Shown here: positions 8,768 to 17,594 of the stretch, piece by piece | How positions within the stretch are numbered: position 1 is the stretch's first letter | How the letters are laid out: each line of letters opens with the position of its first letter | Source: Mycolicibacter arupensis | Lineage (GTDB): Bacteria > Actinomycetota > Actinomycetes > Mycobacteriales > Mycobacteriaceae | NCBI RefSeq assembly: GCF_002086515.1 | Contig: NZ_MVHH01000003.1 | Coordinates: forward strand, 117,497-181,496 | Length of the DNA: 64,000 nucleotides | Direction: 5' to 3' | Made by a program: the position numbers and the translations under genes | Notes under the pieces: generated by a model | Told to the model about the DNA's origin: nothing | The model's input: only the letters and a program-made list of their open reading frames with translations | The model's database searches: none

Positions 8768-11362
8768 GTGCCTTTGTCCATGGAATGCTGCTCGGTTTTG
8801 CACCAAGAGATTCGCGGTGGCGTTGCTCAGGGTGACCAGCTGAGTATCGACCTTCCGTCCGACCCATGTGTCAAGCTGCGTGTACTTCGGCGAAAGGACG
8901 TGGCAGTGGACGGCGCGGAGCTTGGCGGTTCGGTCGAGGCGGAAGTCTGGGAACTGCTCGACGCGGACGAGACGGTGGCCGAAGAGACGGCCTATCTGGT
9001 CGCGGCGGCACTGCAGGGAGACGCTGAGCTCTCCGAGCAGTTGGGTGCCGAAGCTTCCGTACCCGAGCGCCCGGACACGAAGACGATGGGCGGGCCGGCG
9101 CCATTGCGGGCGTTCCTTCGTGCGATCACTGTGTCGGGGTTCCGCGGTATCGGAACCCGTGCAACCTTGGAGCTGAACCCCTACTTCGGGATCACGGTGA
9201 TCAGCGGCCGCAACGGCTCCGGGAAATCAAGTTTCGCTGAGGCCTTGGAATACGCCCTGACGGGTTCCAGCTATCGCTGGGCCAACAAGAAGGGCCAGCA
9301 CTGGGAAGCCTCGTGGCGGAACCTTCATAGGGGCGAACCCGCGGCCATCACCATCGATTTCGCCATGGAACCGGACGATGGTCGCGATGGCTCCACCGCC
9401 ACCATCGGCGTTGACTGGGCGGTAGGTGCGGAGCTGGACAGTGCCCACCGGTGGTCGCAGATCAAAGGGCAGAAACGTGAACCGATTACTGCGCTCGGCT
9501 GGGACCAGCCATTGGAGACCCATCGTCCACTGATGTCGTACGACGAGCTCGGCGGGCGTCTGGAGGACGCCCCTTCGGCGTTGTATGACTCGCTGAACCG
9601 CCTCCTTGGACTGGACATGATCGCCGACGCCGACGGTCGACTCAAGGACGCTGAGAAGCGACTAAGTGGGCCGCGTAAAGCCGCCAACGATGGCCGGACG
9701 CAACTCCGCCAGACGCTGGATAGCTCGTCGGACCCGCGTGCGGAGCAGGTCAAGAAGCTGATTGCTCGCATGCCCTACGACCTTGAAGCGGTGACGGCGA
9801 CGACCCTGGGTACCGAGACCGACCAAGCGGCCACCATCGCCCGGCTGCGGACACTGGCTGCGGTGATCGTCCCGACCCCGGAGAAAGCCGCCGAAGTGGC
9901 GGCCGAACTGCGCGCTGCGGTCGATGACTACACGGCCGAGGCCGATTCCGCGGTGAAGGCGATGACGGCACGGGCGACGCTGTTGCGCGAGGCGTTGCAT
10001 CTGCATGCGGACATCGGTGACGGAGCCTGCCCGGTCTGCGAGACCGGACCGTTCGACGGCGCGTGGCGAGTGGCGGCTGAGCAACGGCTGGCGGAGGCTG
10101 ATGCGAGCACCGCCAAACATCAGGCATTGACTCAGAGGCTGGCGAGGGCTCGGTCGGCCGCCGACGGATTCTTCGCAACGATCGTGGCCGTGCCTCCGAT
10201 CGACGGAGTTGAGCTGGCGTCGCTGTGCACCTTCAACAAGGCGCTGGAGGGTGCGCGGTCCGCGCCCGAGAGCCTGTCCGACCGTCCGACCCACGTGGAG
10301 ATCGCGGCGCTGGAGTTGGCCGAAGCCGCAACTGCGCTGCGAGCGGAGGCAGCGGAGCGGGCCGCCGAACTGGAGGATGCCTGGGCGCCTAACGCGCGTG
10401 CGATCGCGTCGTGGGTCGACCTGGAGACCACGGCGAGGAAGGACGATGACCGCCTCGATCGCGTGAAAGCGGCGCTGAAGTGGTTGCGCGCCAACGCCGA
10501 GATGCTTCGGGAGCGGCGTCTCGCCCCGATGGTCGAGCAGGCCCAGCACATCTGGGGTCGGATGCGGCATGAGAGCAACGTAGACCTCGGGAGCATCACT
10601 CTTGAAGGGACCGCCACCCGGCGTCGTGCAGTCATCGACGGGACCGTCGACGGGGTGCCGGCCGGAGCTCTATCTGTGATGAGCCAGGGCGAGCTGCACG
10701 CACTTGCGTTGGCGTTGTTCATCCCACGGGCGACCACCCCGGCGAGCCCGTTTCGATTCTTGGTACTCGACGATCCAATCCAAGCGATGGACCCGGCCAA
10801 GATCGGCGGGTTCCTCGATGTATTGATCGAGCTATCGCGGACCCGTCAAGTGATCGTCTTCTCCCACGACGACCGGCTGCCGGCGGCCATCCGCGCTCGC
10901 TCGGTGCCCGCACAGCTGCTCGACGTCACTCGAGAGCAGGGGTCGGTGGTCGTGGTGAAGGAGAACGACCTGCCGGCGGATCGGTACGTCTCAGATGCGG
11001 AGGCGGTGATCTTCGACGATCACTTGGACGATCTTATCAAGCGGAAGGCGGCGCCCGGTCTGTTCCGGATGGCAATCGAGGCCGCGGCACACCAGCGGTT
11101 CTTCGGCGACCGGGCCAAAGCCGGTGTGGCCTATCACGATTCCGATGCTGTGTGGGAGGAAGCGAAGACCACTCAGCGGCGGGTGGCGTTGGCCCTCACG
11201 GGCGACGCGTCAGGCGATGTGTCCGGCTGGAAAGCTCAGCGAGGACACCGTTTCCCGACGATGGCGATTTGCGCCTCCGGCACACACAACGGTGCCGTGC
11301 TCGGCCGCGACGCTGTCAGGAACCTCCGCAACACCGTCCGCGACATCGTGGAGAGCCGATGA
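8768..11362 (+). CDS. SMC/RecF-like AAA ATPase with CxxC zinc-hook
   Basis: 864 residues from a GTG with CGGGAG six bases upstream. Walker A GRNGSGKSS is at ~147-155, after an ITVSGFRGIG strand typical of RecF/SMC/Rad50 heads. A long helical middle carries a CPVC motif at 421-424, like the zinc hook of Rad50/RloC. The signature-like MSQGELHALAL is followed by Walker B LVLDDP with D668-D669 and an FSHDDRL H-loop. About 110 N-terminal and 150 C-terminal residues lie outside the ATPase and I cannot name them. The gene overlaps the next one by ATGA. Such proteins commonly sense DNA ends or phage DNA and control a toxic partner (family knowledge); the assignment here is inference. Confidence 0.85.
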   Translation: MPLSMECCSVLHQEIRGGVAQGDQLSIDLPSDPCVKLRVLRRKDVAVDGAELGGSVEAEVWELLDADETVAEETAYLVAAALQGDAELSEQLGAEASVPERPDTKTMGGPAPLRAFLRAITVSGFRGIGTRATLELNPYFGITVISGRNGSGKSSFAEALEYALTGSSYRWANKKGQHWEASWRNLHRGEPAAITIDFAMEPDDGRDGSTATIGVDWAVGAELDSAHRWSQIKGQKREPITALGWDQPLETHRPLMSYDELGGRLEDAPSALYDSLNRLLGLDMIADADGRLKDAEKRLSGPRKAANDGRTQLRQTLDSSSDPRAEQVKKLIARMPYDLEAVTATTLGTETDQAATIARLRTLAAVIVPTPEKAAEVAAELRAAVDDYTAEADSAVKAMTARATLLREALHLHADIGDGACPVCETGPFDGAWRVAAEQRLAEADASTAKHQALTQRLARARSAADGFFATIVAVPPIDGVELASLCTFNKALEGARSAPESLSDRPTHVEIAALELAEAATALRAEAAERAAELEDAWAPNARAIASWVDLETTARKDDDRLDRVKAALKWLRANAEMLRERRLAPMVEQAQHIWGRMRHESNVDLGSITLEGTATRRRAVIDGTVDGVPAGALSVMSQGELHALALALFIPRATTPASPFRFLVLDDPIQAMDPAKIGGFLDVLIELSRTRQVIVFSHDDRLPAAIRARSVPAQLLDVTREQGSVVVVKENDLPADRYVSDAEAVIFDDHLDDLIKRKAAPGLFRMAIEAAAHQRFFGDRAKAGVAYHDSDAVWEEAKTTQRRVALALTGDASGDVSGWKAQRGHRFPTMAICASGTHNGAVLGRDAVRNLRNTVRDIVESR

Positions 11363-11748
11363 TTGCCGACGCCGAACTGCTGCTTTCGCGGGCAGGTGCA
11401 CTCCTCGATTCCCCGGACAAGGCTGCGGCGGGTAATTCGGCGCGCCTGGCAGCCTTCCTGGCACGGCAGGCGGTGGAGGAGCTGATCGACACCCGCTGCG
11501 CGACGCTGTGTGATTTCCCTGTGGTGGTTGGAACGACGAAAGCAAAACTCGCGGTCCTCAAATCGCTCGACACCACACCGGCCGGCGGAATCCTCATCGA
11601 CGCCTGGCACCAGCTGACCGGCTTCTGTCACCAACACGCGTACCAGCTTGCGCCGACCGTGGCAGAGGTCCGGGAGCAATGCCTCGCAGTGGAACGGGCT
11701 TGCCTCGCCAACGTTTCGCCGGAGGGTGAAGCCGATCATTCCGGGTGA
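11359..11748 (+). CDS. Small helical HEPN-like partner protein
   Basis: 129 residues; the ATG overlaps the ATPase stop (ATGA), so the pair is translationally coupled. The sequence is nearly all helix. The ARQAVEELID helix and the later CHQHAYQLAPTVAEV helix resemble actinobacterial HEPN-type proteins. I do not see an unambiguous Rx4-6H catalytic motif, so it may be an inactive HEPN or only a structural look-alike. Its 3' end overlaps the convergent helicase gene by 13 bases. Probably the effector or adaptor of the ATPase. Confidence 0.75.
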   Translation: MIADAELLLSRAGALLDSPDKAAAGNSARLAAFLARQAVEELIDTRCATLCDFPVVVGTTKAKLAVLKSLDTTPAGGILIDAWHQLTGFCHQHAYQLAPTVAEVREQCLAVERACLANVSPEGEADHSG

Positions 11749-14700
11749 TGTCGGCGCTGCGCGTACTCCACCACCGAATTGAGCGTCGCGATCAACCGCA
11801 TGTCCTCCACGTTGCGCGCCCGGGTATTGAGCAGCTCCTCAGTACACACCAGATAAGCCAGACAACGGGCCCGGCTGATCGCGACGTTGAGCCGGTTGCG
11901 GGAGAACAAGAAGTCGGCGCCGCGGGAAATGTCCTCACCCGCCGAGGTGGTCATGGAGAAGAACACCACCGCCGCCTCGCGGCCCTGGAACTTGTCCACG
12001 GTGCCCACCGCCACATTGCGAGTCAACACTTCGGCATTGAGCCGGTCCCGGATCGCCCGCACCTGATCGTTGAAGGGGGCGACCACCATGAAATCCTCGG
12101 CTGTCAGAAACTTCTTGTCGCCCTTCTCATTGGTCCAGTTGGTGCCGACGAGCCGCGCGATCTCCGTCGCAATCAACTCCGCTTCCTCCGACGAGGACGT
12201 GCTGTTGCCACGGTGTTCGGCCTTTAGCCAGCGCAGCCCTGTCCCGGCCACCGTGCTCTGCTGCTCGCAGCTCGCATTGTGGGTGAGCCGACCGGCGTAG
12301 ATCTCGTCGGAGATGAACCGGCAAACGTCGGGATGCATGCGGAAGGTCTTCGACAGGAACACACCACGGTCACCGGGCAGCGTTTCGTCCGTACCGAGGA
12401 TGTGCTCCAATACGCTGCGCCCGCTGTTGTTGGGGTGGCTGGCCTGGGTGACCTGCGGCAGCTGCAGCGGGTCGCCTAACAGGACGACGTTGCGCGATGC
12501 AACTGATGCGGCAAGGGCGTCGGCCAGCGACAGTTGGCCGGCTTCGTCGACCAACAACACATCGACGGGGGAATCGCACATTTCCTTCGAGGCGAACAAC
12601 CACGTGGTGCCGGCGACAAGGTTGACATCGCGCCGCGCGCAGTCCTTGCTACTACCGGCTCTGGTGCCATCAGGAACCGATGGCGAACCGGACTTCGGCT
12701 TCTTCACCGCGTTGAGCTTCGCGGTGTCCCCGTTGTCCCGGAAGAGCTGCACCACCTTCTCCAACACGTTATCGATAGCGTGGTGTGTCGTCGCGGTGAC
12801 CCCGACCCGTCGGCCCGCCAGGATCAGTGCATGGATGAGATGCGCCGCGCTGTAAGTCTTTCCCGCACCGGGAGGGCCCTGGATCGCGGCGTAGCTGTTG
12901 TCGAGATGGGTCACCCAGCGGGTCATGTCGGCGAGATCGTCGGTGAACACACCACCGACAGGCTCGCCGCCGGCGGTGAAACGTGGCGGGTCCCTGCGCA
13001 GCAGCGCCATCGTCACCGGGTTGATGTCGGCGCCGTCGAGAAGCTGGTCGGCGAAACCTGACATTGTCTGGGGTTTCGGCTTGGGCTCGACCCAGTCGTG
13101 CAACAGCACCACGCTGGGAAGCACGCCGACCTCTTGCAGCGCCGTATTCCACACCAGGTCCAAGGTGCAGGAACTGCGTTCAAGGTTTTCGAAACTCGGA
13201 TAGAACCGTTGGCCTTCAGCATCGACGAACATGACACTGCCGCCGTCGTATGGGAATCGCTCGAGCGATTGCGGGGGGAAGGAAAAACGCATGCCAGGGG
13301 TGATTGGTGTGCCCCTCTTGCCCAGTCGCTCAACCTCGCCGAGGCAATGCAGTTCGGTCAGGGCCTCAGGATCGTCGTGGAGTGCGGTGGTGTCACCCTC
13401 CAGCTTGGCCATCTTCGGCCCGATGTAGGCGAACCATTCCCGGCGCCAATATCCCAGCAGATCACCGAGCAGGTACTCCGGAGTATCGACAGCGAAGGCG
13501 TGCAACCGCTCGACATGTTCGTCGAGTTCCGGCAACCCGGGGTCGGGTTCGAGAACGGCATCCCGCCATGCCAAGTCGGTCGGCCGGTGCGCCACCAGCC
13601 AATCCCGCAACGCCATCGTCGCCCGCACGTCGTCCTCGTTGTAGACCGCGATGCTTGCCAACTCGGCTGAGTCGCGGTCCTTCATGAACTGCTCGTACTG
13701 CAGCACCGCGCCGGCACCCTTGTCGATGTCGTGGCTGCGCTGAAAGCTGGTAAGCCGTTCCAGAGCCTTAAGTCCGTAGGACTCGGTGCCGACTTGGATA
13801 CTATTGCGGGCCACCAGGAGAAGGTCCACGAAGAAGCCCGTGTCGATCAGAGCGGTCAACGCGCGTTGCGCCACGTTGTGCTTCTCGGTGAGTGTGACCA
13901 GCGACGACCGCTCGGTGTGGTTGTAGTGGTAGACGTGCATGTCCGGGAAGGCCGCTCGCCGCTGCGCGAGGTAGTCGATCAGATCCGATACCGCGGTGGC
14001 TTCTGCCTGAATGTCATGGGCCCACCACTCGCGGTAGCGCCACTGCCCGTCCTCCCCGCGCTCCAACAACCCGAACAGAAAGAACAGTCCGGTCTCGACC
14101 CGCCAGAATGGGTGGCCCTCGAAGTCGAGGAACACGTCGCCATCATCGGGGCGGGGGAGTTCTTCGAATCCGTGCCCCCACACGGGGTCTTCACCGGATT
14201 CGACCAACTGGAATGGGGGTGAATCGTCATCGGCGAGCAACGCTGCTTGCAGTTGCAGCCGTGCCTGCTCAGTCAACCGCTCCAGCCGCCGCGGGCCTAT
14301 GCCCACTACGGATGTGCGCGGCTGAGCGAGTGCGGTCATGTTCGCGATGCCGGCTGCCCCGAAGGTCACGGTCTCCGGCTGGCGAATCCCCGCGACGAGG
14401 TTCAGTGCTCCCTCGTCGTGCCACTGCTTGTCGCAGAGCGTTCTGAACTCGCAGAAGTCGCAGTGCGTACACGGCAGCGGAACCGTACCGGCCTCCGGTC
14501 CAGCCGTCAGCGTCTTGGACAGCTGCTTGCGCAACCGCCGCCAGTAGGGGCTGAAATCGTCGACCCGCAGCGTCTGCTGCTTCCCGGATCCCAACCACAG
14601 ATGCATATTCCGTGGCCGAATGCCGGTGAACGCCTCGATCGCGTCGGCGTAGAAACACAACTGCAGCACATGGCCGGGCTTGGCTTCGGACCGGGCTAGT

Positions 14701-15101
14701 TTGGCGTCCACCGGTTCGTAGCGGCCGTCGCTGGTCCGCACCAGGAAATCTGCGATGCCGCGCACCCCGTCGTGGATGAACGGCATCTGGTAGATCACGT
14801 CCCAGCCGTCGTTGAACGGGTCGCCGAGGCGGGTCACCCAGGTCTCAAACGACTCGCGTTCGTAGCGTCCGGGTATCTCCAGAACGGACTTGCCATTTGC
14901 CTGATATTCGGCCAGGCACTGCTCTTCATGCTGCAATCCCTTGTCTAGCAGCAGCCTCGCGAACTCACCGAACGTTGAATTCGGTTGGGGCAGCGTTCCG
15001 CCGTCAACCTGATTGCGCAAAGTCAGATAGTGCGCGCAGTCCAGCCATGCGGTGATCTTCGACGGCGTGAGCAGATGTTCGAGTGGCGTTGGATCAGTCA
15101 C
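11736..15101 (-). CDS. RecB-like nuclease (TM0106 type) fused to superfamily-1 helicase
   Basis: 1121 residues from a GTG with GGAGG upstream; a longer in-frame ORF exists but its extra N-terminus is low-complexity shadow. The N-terminal ~300 residues contain VDAKLARS and a cysteine cluster PCTHCDFCEFRTLC, which fits a RecB-family nuclease with a metal or Fe-S cluster. An RNase-H-like DFEGHPFWR stretch follows in the middle. The C-terminal half is a DNA2/UPF1-like helicase: GPPGAGKTYSAAH near ~740, DEAGQ Walker B, and NVAISRARC motif VI. It starts 8 bases inside the preceding small exported gene. A DNA end-processing enzyme, in repair or defence. Confidence 0.88.
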   Translation of the reverse strand: MTDPTPLEHLLTPSKITAWLDCAHYLTLRNQVDGGTLPQPNSTFGEFARLLLDKGLQHEEQCLAEYQANGKSVLEIPGRYERESFETWVTRLGDPFNDGWDVIYQMPFIHDGVRGIADFLVRTSDGRYEPVDAKLARSEAKPGHVLQLCFYADAIEAFTGIRPRNMHLWLGSGKQQTLRVDDFSPYWRRLRKQLSKTLTAGPEAGTVPLPCTHCDFCEFRTLCDKQWHDEGALNLVAGIRQPETVTFGAAGIANMTALAQPRTSVVGIGPRRLERLTEQARLQLQAALLADDDSPPFQLVESGEDPVWGHGFEELPRPDDGDVFLDFEGHPFWRVETGLFFLFGLLERGEDGQWRYREWWAHDIQAEATAVSDLIDYLAQRRAAFPDMHVYHYNHTERSSLVTLTEKHNVAQRALTALIDTGFFVDLLLVARNSIQVGTESYGLKALERLTSFQRSHDIDKGAGAVLQYEQFMKDRDSAELASIAVYNEDDVRATMALRDWLVAHRPTDLAWRDAVLEPDPGLPELDEHVERLHAFAVDTPEYLLGDLLGYWRREWFAYIGPKMAKLEGDTTALHDDPEALTELHCLGEVERLGKRGTPITPGMRFSFPPQSLERFPYDGGSVMFVDAEGQRFYPSFENLERSSCTLDLVWNTALQEVGVLPSVVLLHDWVEPKPKPQTMSGFADQLLDGADINPVTMALLRRDPPRFTAGGEPVGGVFTDDLADMTRWVTHLDNSYAAIQGPPGAGKTYSAAHLIHALILAGRRVGVTATTHHAIDNVLEKVVQLFRDNGDTAKLNAVKKPKSGSPSVPDGTRAGSSKDCARRDVNLVAGTTWLFASKEMCDSPVDVLLVDEAGQLSLADALAASVASRNVVLLGDPLQLPQVTQASHPNNSGRSVLEHILGTDETLPGDRGVFLSKTFRMHPDVCRFISDEIYAGRLTHNASCEQQSTVAGTGLRWLKAEHRGNSTSSSEEAELIATEIARLVGTNWTNEKGDKKFLTAEDFMVVAPFNDQVRAIRDRLNAEVLTRNVAVGTVDKFQGREAAVVFFSMTTSAGEDISRGADFLFSRNRLNVAISRARCLAYLVCTEELLNTRARNVEDMRLIATLNSVVEYAQRRHHPE

Positions 15102-15342
15102 CGGCTGATCCTCCGGCGGCGTTGTCGTAGCGGTGATAGAACGGCGGCGGGTAAGCCGGCTCGTAGGGGGCGCACACGCCGTGGGCTGGGTCGTAGTAGC
15201 CGCCCGAGCAGCTCTGGTCATAGCCGGGCTGTGGGTCGGCGGGCAGGTACGGCTGGCAGATCTCGTGGCGCGGGTCGTAGTACCCACTGCCGCCACATGG
15301 AGCCAGCGGCATCACAATGCTGACAATCAGGACGTCGATCAT
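15094..15342 (-). CDS. Small exported protein with tandem YYDP-C-PY repeats
   Basis: 82 residues. The N-terminus MIDVLIVSIVMPLAPCG is a short hydrophobic leader, probably a signal peptide; the Cys does not sit in a proper lipobox. The mature part contains two copies of GGYYDPxHxxCxPYxPAxP (one begins SGYYDPRHEIC, the other GGYYDPAHGVC), rich in Tyr, Pro and Cys. Similar short Tyr/Pro/Cys proteins are common among mycobacterial secreted peptides. Its last 8 bases overlap the helicase start, an odd pairing of an exported peptide with a DNA enzyme. Function unknown. Confidence 0.65.
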   Translation of the reverse strand: MIDVLIVSIVMPLAPCGGSGYYDPRHEICQPYLPADPQPGYDQSCSGGYYDPAHGVCAPYEPAYPPPFYHRYDNAAGGSAGD

Positions 15343-15480
15343 CGCGGCGCCTTCACTGTGACCGCCCACCGGCCGTCGAAAGGATCCAGCAACCGTGTGC
15401 CGATGTCTGCCACCGTCTTCACCCTCCCCGTCCATCTGCCCGTCTGGTTATACGTCAAGGCACTGACACAGCGGGCCGGT

Positions 15481-15987
15481 TTACTGCGTCGTCAGCGACT
15501 CCCACCGCCACCTACGGTGTTCCTGCCGGTCGGTGGCGCAGGCCAACAGCGACCACCGCGGCCCACGCCAGCCGAAGATCGCGACCTGGCCGAAACGTAG
15601 CCCGAGTGCGCGGGCCTGGCCATCATCCAGGCCGAACACCGCACGGCTTTCCTCCCGATGCGTGCCGTCAAAACTGACGCCGATCGCCGTGATCGATGCG
15701 ATACCTGCGGTCTGAAGTTCGTGGTCCAACACGGCCATCCGCGCGAGATTCTCCGCGCTGGTGGGATTGCTGTCGGGTTGGACCGTGGTGATTATGTGCA
15801 ACGGGCCCAGTGGTGGCTGCTCACAACCGATTTCGCCGCAATCTACGGGCCACACCGTTCCCGCTTGCCGGTCACCCTCGAACTCGACCGCGGTCTGGAG
15901 GTAATGCTGCCATGGGTAGTCCCCTTGGGTGCACTGTGCCAGCGTGGAGCTTGCTGTCCACTGGAAGTCGCTATGTTCGTGCGCCAT
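15481..15987 (-). CDS. DUF3293-like protein
   Basis: 168 residues from an ATG. The pattern TTVQPDSNPTSAENLARMAVLD, a central EESRAVFGLDDGQARALGLRFGQ and a terminal GWRGPRWSLLAC fits the small DUF3293 family, whose biochemical role is not known. No signal peptide or membrane segment. It lies 4 bases after the stop of the upstream gene on the same strand, so both probably belong to one transcript that continues from the two acidic unknowns further upstream. Confidence 0.75.
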   Translation of the reverse strand: MAHEHSDFQWTASSTLAQCTQGDYPWQHYLQTAVEFEGDRQAGTVWPVDCGEIGCEQPPLGPLHIITTVQPDSNPTSAENLARMAVLDHELQTAGIASITAIGVSFDGTHREESRAVFGLDDGQARALGLRFGQVAIFGWRGPRWSLLACATDRQEHRRWRWESLTTQ

Positions 15988-15991
15988 GCAG

Positions 15992-16804
15992 TTACTGGGG
16001 ATCCCGCTTGCTCAGGGCAACACGGACCTGCTCGATGACGTCGCCTGGTAGATGGAGTTGGAGGCTCGTCCAGGAGATATATGACCCGCCCCATTCGTTT
16101 TCTATCCGGGCCTCCCAGGAGGCCTGATGGTTCTGGGCTACGGCTGCGTCCTCGAATAACCGAACAGGGAGAGAAGGCGCTGAGTCTCCGACCCAGAGGC
16201 CGCGGAGAACTTCATTGTTCAGCAACCAATCGACAAACACGTTGACGATGCTGTCGACCGGTCTGACTGAGACGCCGAAGCTGCTGTCGATACCACCATT
16301 GTCGTGGCGGCTGAACTCAACGACCGCACTCGATGTGGCGAGTCCGATCGTGGTGTCGCCGGTCAGCGGGTTGTCGTCGCCCTCCCCGACATAATGCTCA
16401 GCCCATAGGGTTTCCACCTGCGGTTCGGTCTCCTCACACATCGGCAGCATGACGCTTCCTTGGTGGAGGGTCGGATATGCCATCCAAGGCACATCATTGA
16501 CCTCTGCGTAACACTCGCACGGATCGCCTCCGGCCGGCACCGGCTGCAGCACGAATGGCAACTCCGCAGCGATATCTGGGGAACAGTTGATCCGAGATTC
16601 CTCACCGGCGCGAATCTCACGCAGCTCCGGCGTCGAAGAGATCACGGCGAGGGCATCGGTTTCCGTGCAGGGCGTTTCCCGGCCATCGGCATCCCGCAAC
16701 AGCAGCATGGCGTCCGTGGAGATCAACTCCACTCGTCCCAGCAGCGGTGCGTCGACCCCCTCACCGTCGTGGCGTGCAATCGCATAGACCGCTTCTGCAG
16801 TCAT
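15992..16804 (-). CDS. Acidic hypothetical protein
   Basis: 270 residues from an ATG with AGGAGA upstream; an alternative start lies 12 codons earlier. Strongly acidic, no signal peptide, no membrane segment. I see no known domain; an ExVND/CECY stretch and several cysteines are visible near residues 55-115. Downstream neighbours are 4 to 50 bases apart on the same strand, so it belongs to a small minus-strand operon of unknowns. Confidence 0.7.
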   Translation of the reverse strand: MTAEAVYAIARHDGEGVDAPLLGRVELISTDAMLLLRDADGRETPCTETDALAVISSTPELREIRAGEESRINCSPDIAAELPFVLQPVPAGGDPCECYAEVNDVPWMAYPTLHQGSVMLPMCEETEPQVETLWAEHYVGEGDDNPLTGDTTIGLATSSAVVEFSRHDNGGIDSSFGVSVRPVDSIVNVFVDWLLNNEVLRGLWVGDSAPSLPVRLFEDAAVAQNHQASWEARIENEWGGSYISWTSLQLHLPGDVIEQVRVALSKRDPQ

Positions 16805-16855
16805 TCTGTGGTTATCTCCTGGATCGGCCGTCGGGAACACTGGAGTTTCCGGTTG

Positions 16856-17509
16856 CTAGTCGACAATTAGTCGTTCGTCAATCACGATCTGCACTTCCGC
16901 GTCGTCGTAGCCGAGATACTGCAACACGCCGATCGCCGTCAGCTTGCCGCTGTGAACCTGGACGGCCAGCCAGTCTTCGAAGGTCAAACCGTCGTCATCC
17001 GACGCTGGAAAGATATGTTCGCGCAGTTGATAAGCGGACCAACGCTTCCGGCCATCGGTGTAGTGGACGACTACGCGTCCTTCGGTTTCGATCGACTCGT
17101 AGACGCCGGTCTCAAGGATGTACTCTTCGACGTCACCTCCATCGATACTTTGAACGTCGGGTGGCAGCCCCTCCGCTAGTTCCGGCGTGAGCTCATCAAA
17201 TGCCTCATCGAAGGTGAGAATCCGGCCGTCGTCAGTGCGGTAAACGACCGTGAAATCGCCAGTCGCGGCCTCCGCGGCCCGCCGGTTAATCGCCCTGTCC
17301 GGCGCTAGGACGGCGTAGTACTCAGCGCTGTCAGACGCCACCGGATGAGTTCTTCCTCTGAACCAGGCGGCGGCGTAAGCGGATCGGTTTCGCTGGTAGA
17401 GCACCTGGTTCTCCAGCATGCCGTCCCTGGCGATCAGGTTCGGAATGAAACTGCAAAACGCAGGGCGGGGCTGATCCTTGGAGGTGGGGTCCAGACACCA
17501 GGCCCCCAA
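16856..17509 (-). CDS. Hypothetical protein, body of a probably frameshifted gene
   Basis: The open frame begins at a TTG (17509) with no ribosome binding site, right at a run of five C (17503-17507). A better start, ATG 17579 with AAAGG upstream, opens a different frame that leads into the same run. Removing one base of the run joins the two into one protein of about 240 residues. The body is acidic, with a repeated TDGR pattern: YRTDDGRILTF and later HYTDGRKRWS. No family recognised. Either a sequencing error, a real mutation or a slippery site. Confidence 0.6.
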   Translation of the reverse strand: MGAWCLDPTSKDQPRPAFCSFIPNLIARDGMLENQVLYQRNRSAYAAAWFRGRTHPVASDSAEYYAVLAPDRAINRRAAEAATGDFTVVYRTDDGRILTFDEAFDELTPELAEGLPPDVQSIDGGDVEEYILETGVYESIETEGRVVVHYTDGRKRWSAYQLREHIFPASDDDGLTFEDWLAVQVHSGKLTAIGVLQYLGYDDAEVQIVIDERLIVD

Positions 17510-17579
17510 TCGACCACTGATCGTCGATCATCATCTTCTGGTAGAGCCTGTCCAGGGCCGCATCCCCGACATCTGTCAT
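17503..17579 (-). other. Out-of-frame 5' end of the preceding gene, with its ribosome binding site
   Basis: ATG at 17579 follows GAGAAAGGTAGGCCCTA and encodes MTDVGDAALDRLYQKMMIDD before the C5 run at 17503-17507. Downstream of the run this frame turns into low-quality Arg-rich sequence, while the adjacent frame becomes protein-like. This marks a one-base shift. Confidence 0.55.
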
Positions 17580-17594
17580 TAGGGCCTACCTTTC

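Noticed and set aside
15102..15296. 65-codon N-terminal extension of the helicase frame
   Set aside because: Thr/Ala/Arg-rich shadow of the small exported gene; the GTG at 15101 has a good GGAGG.
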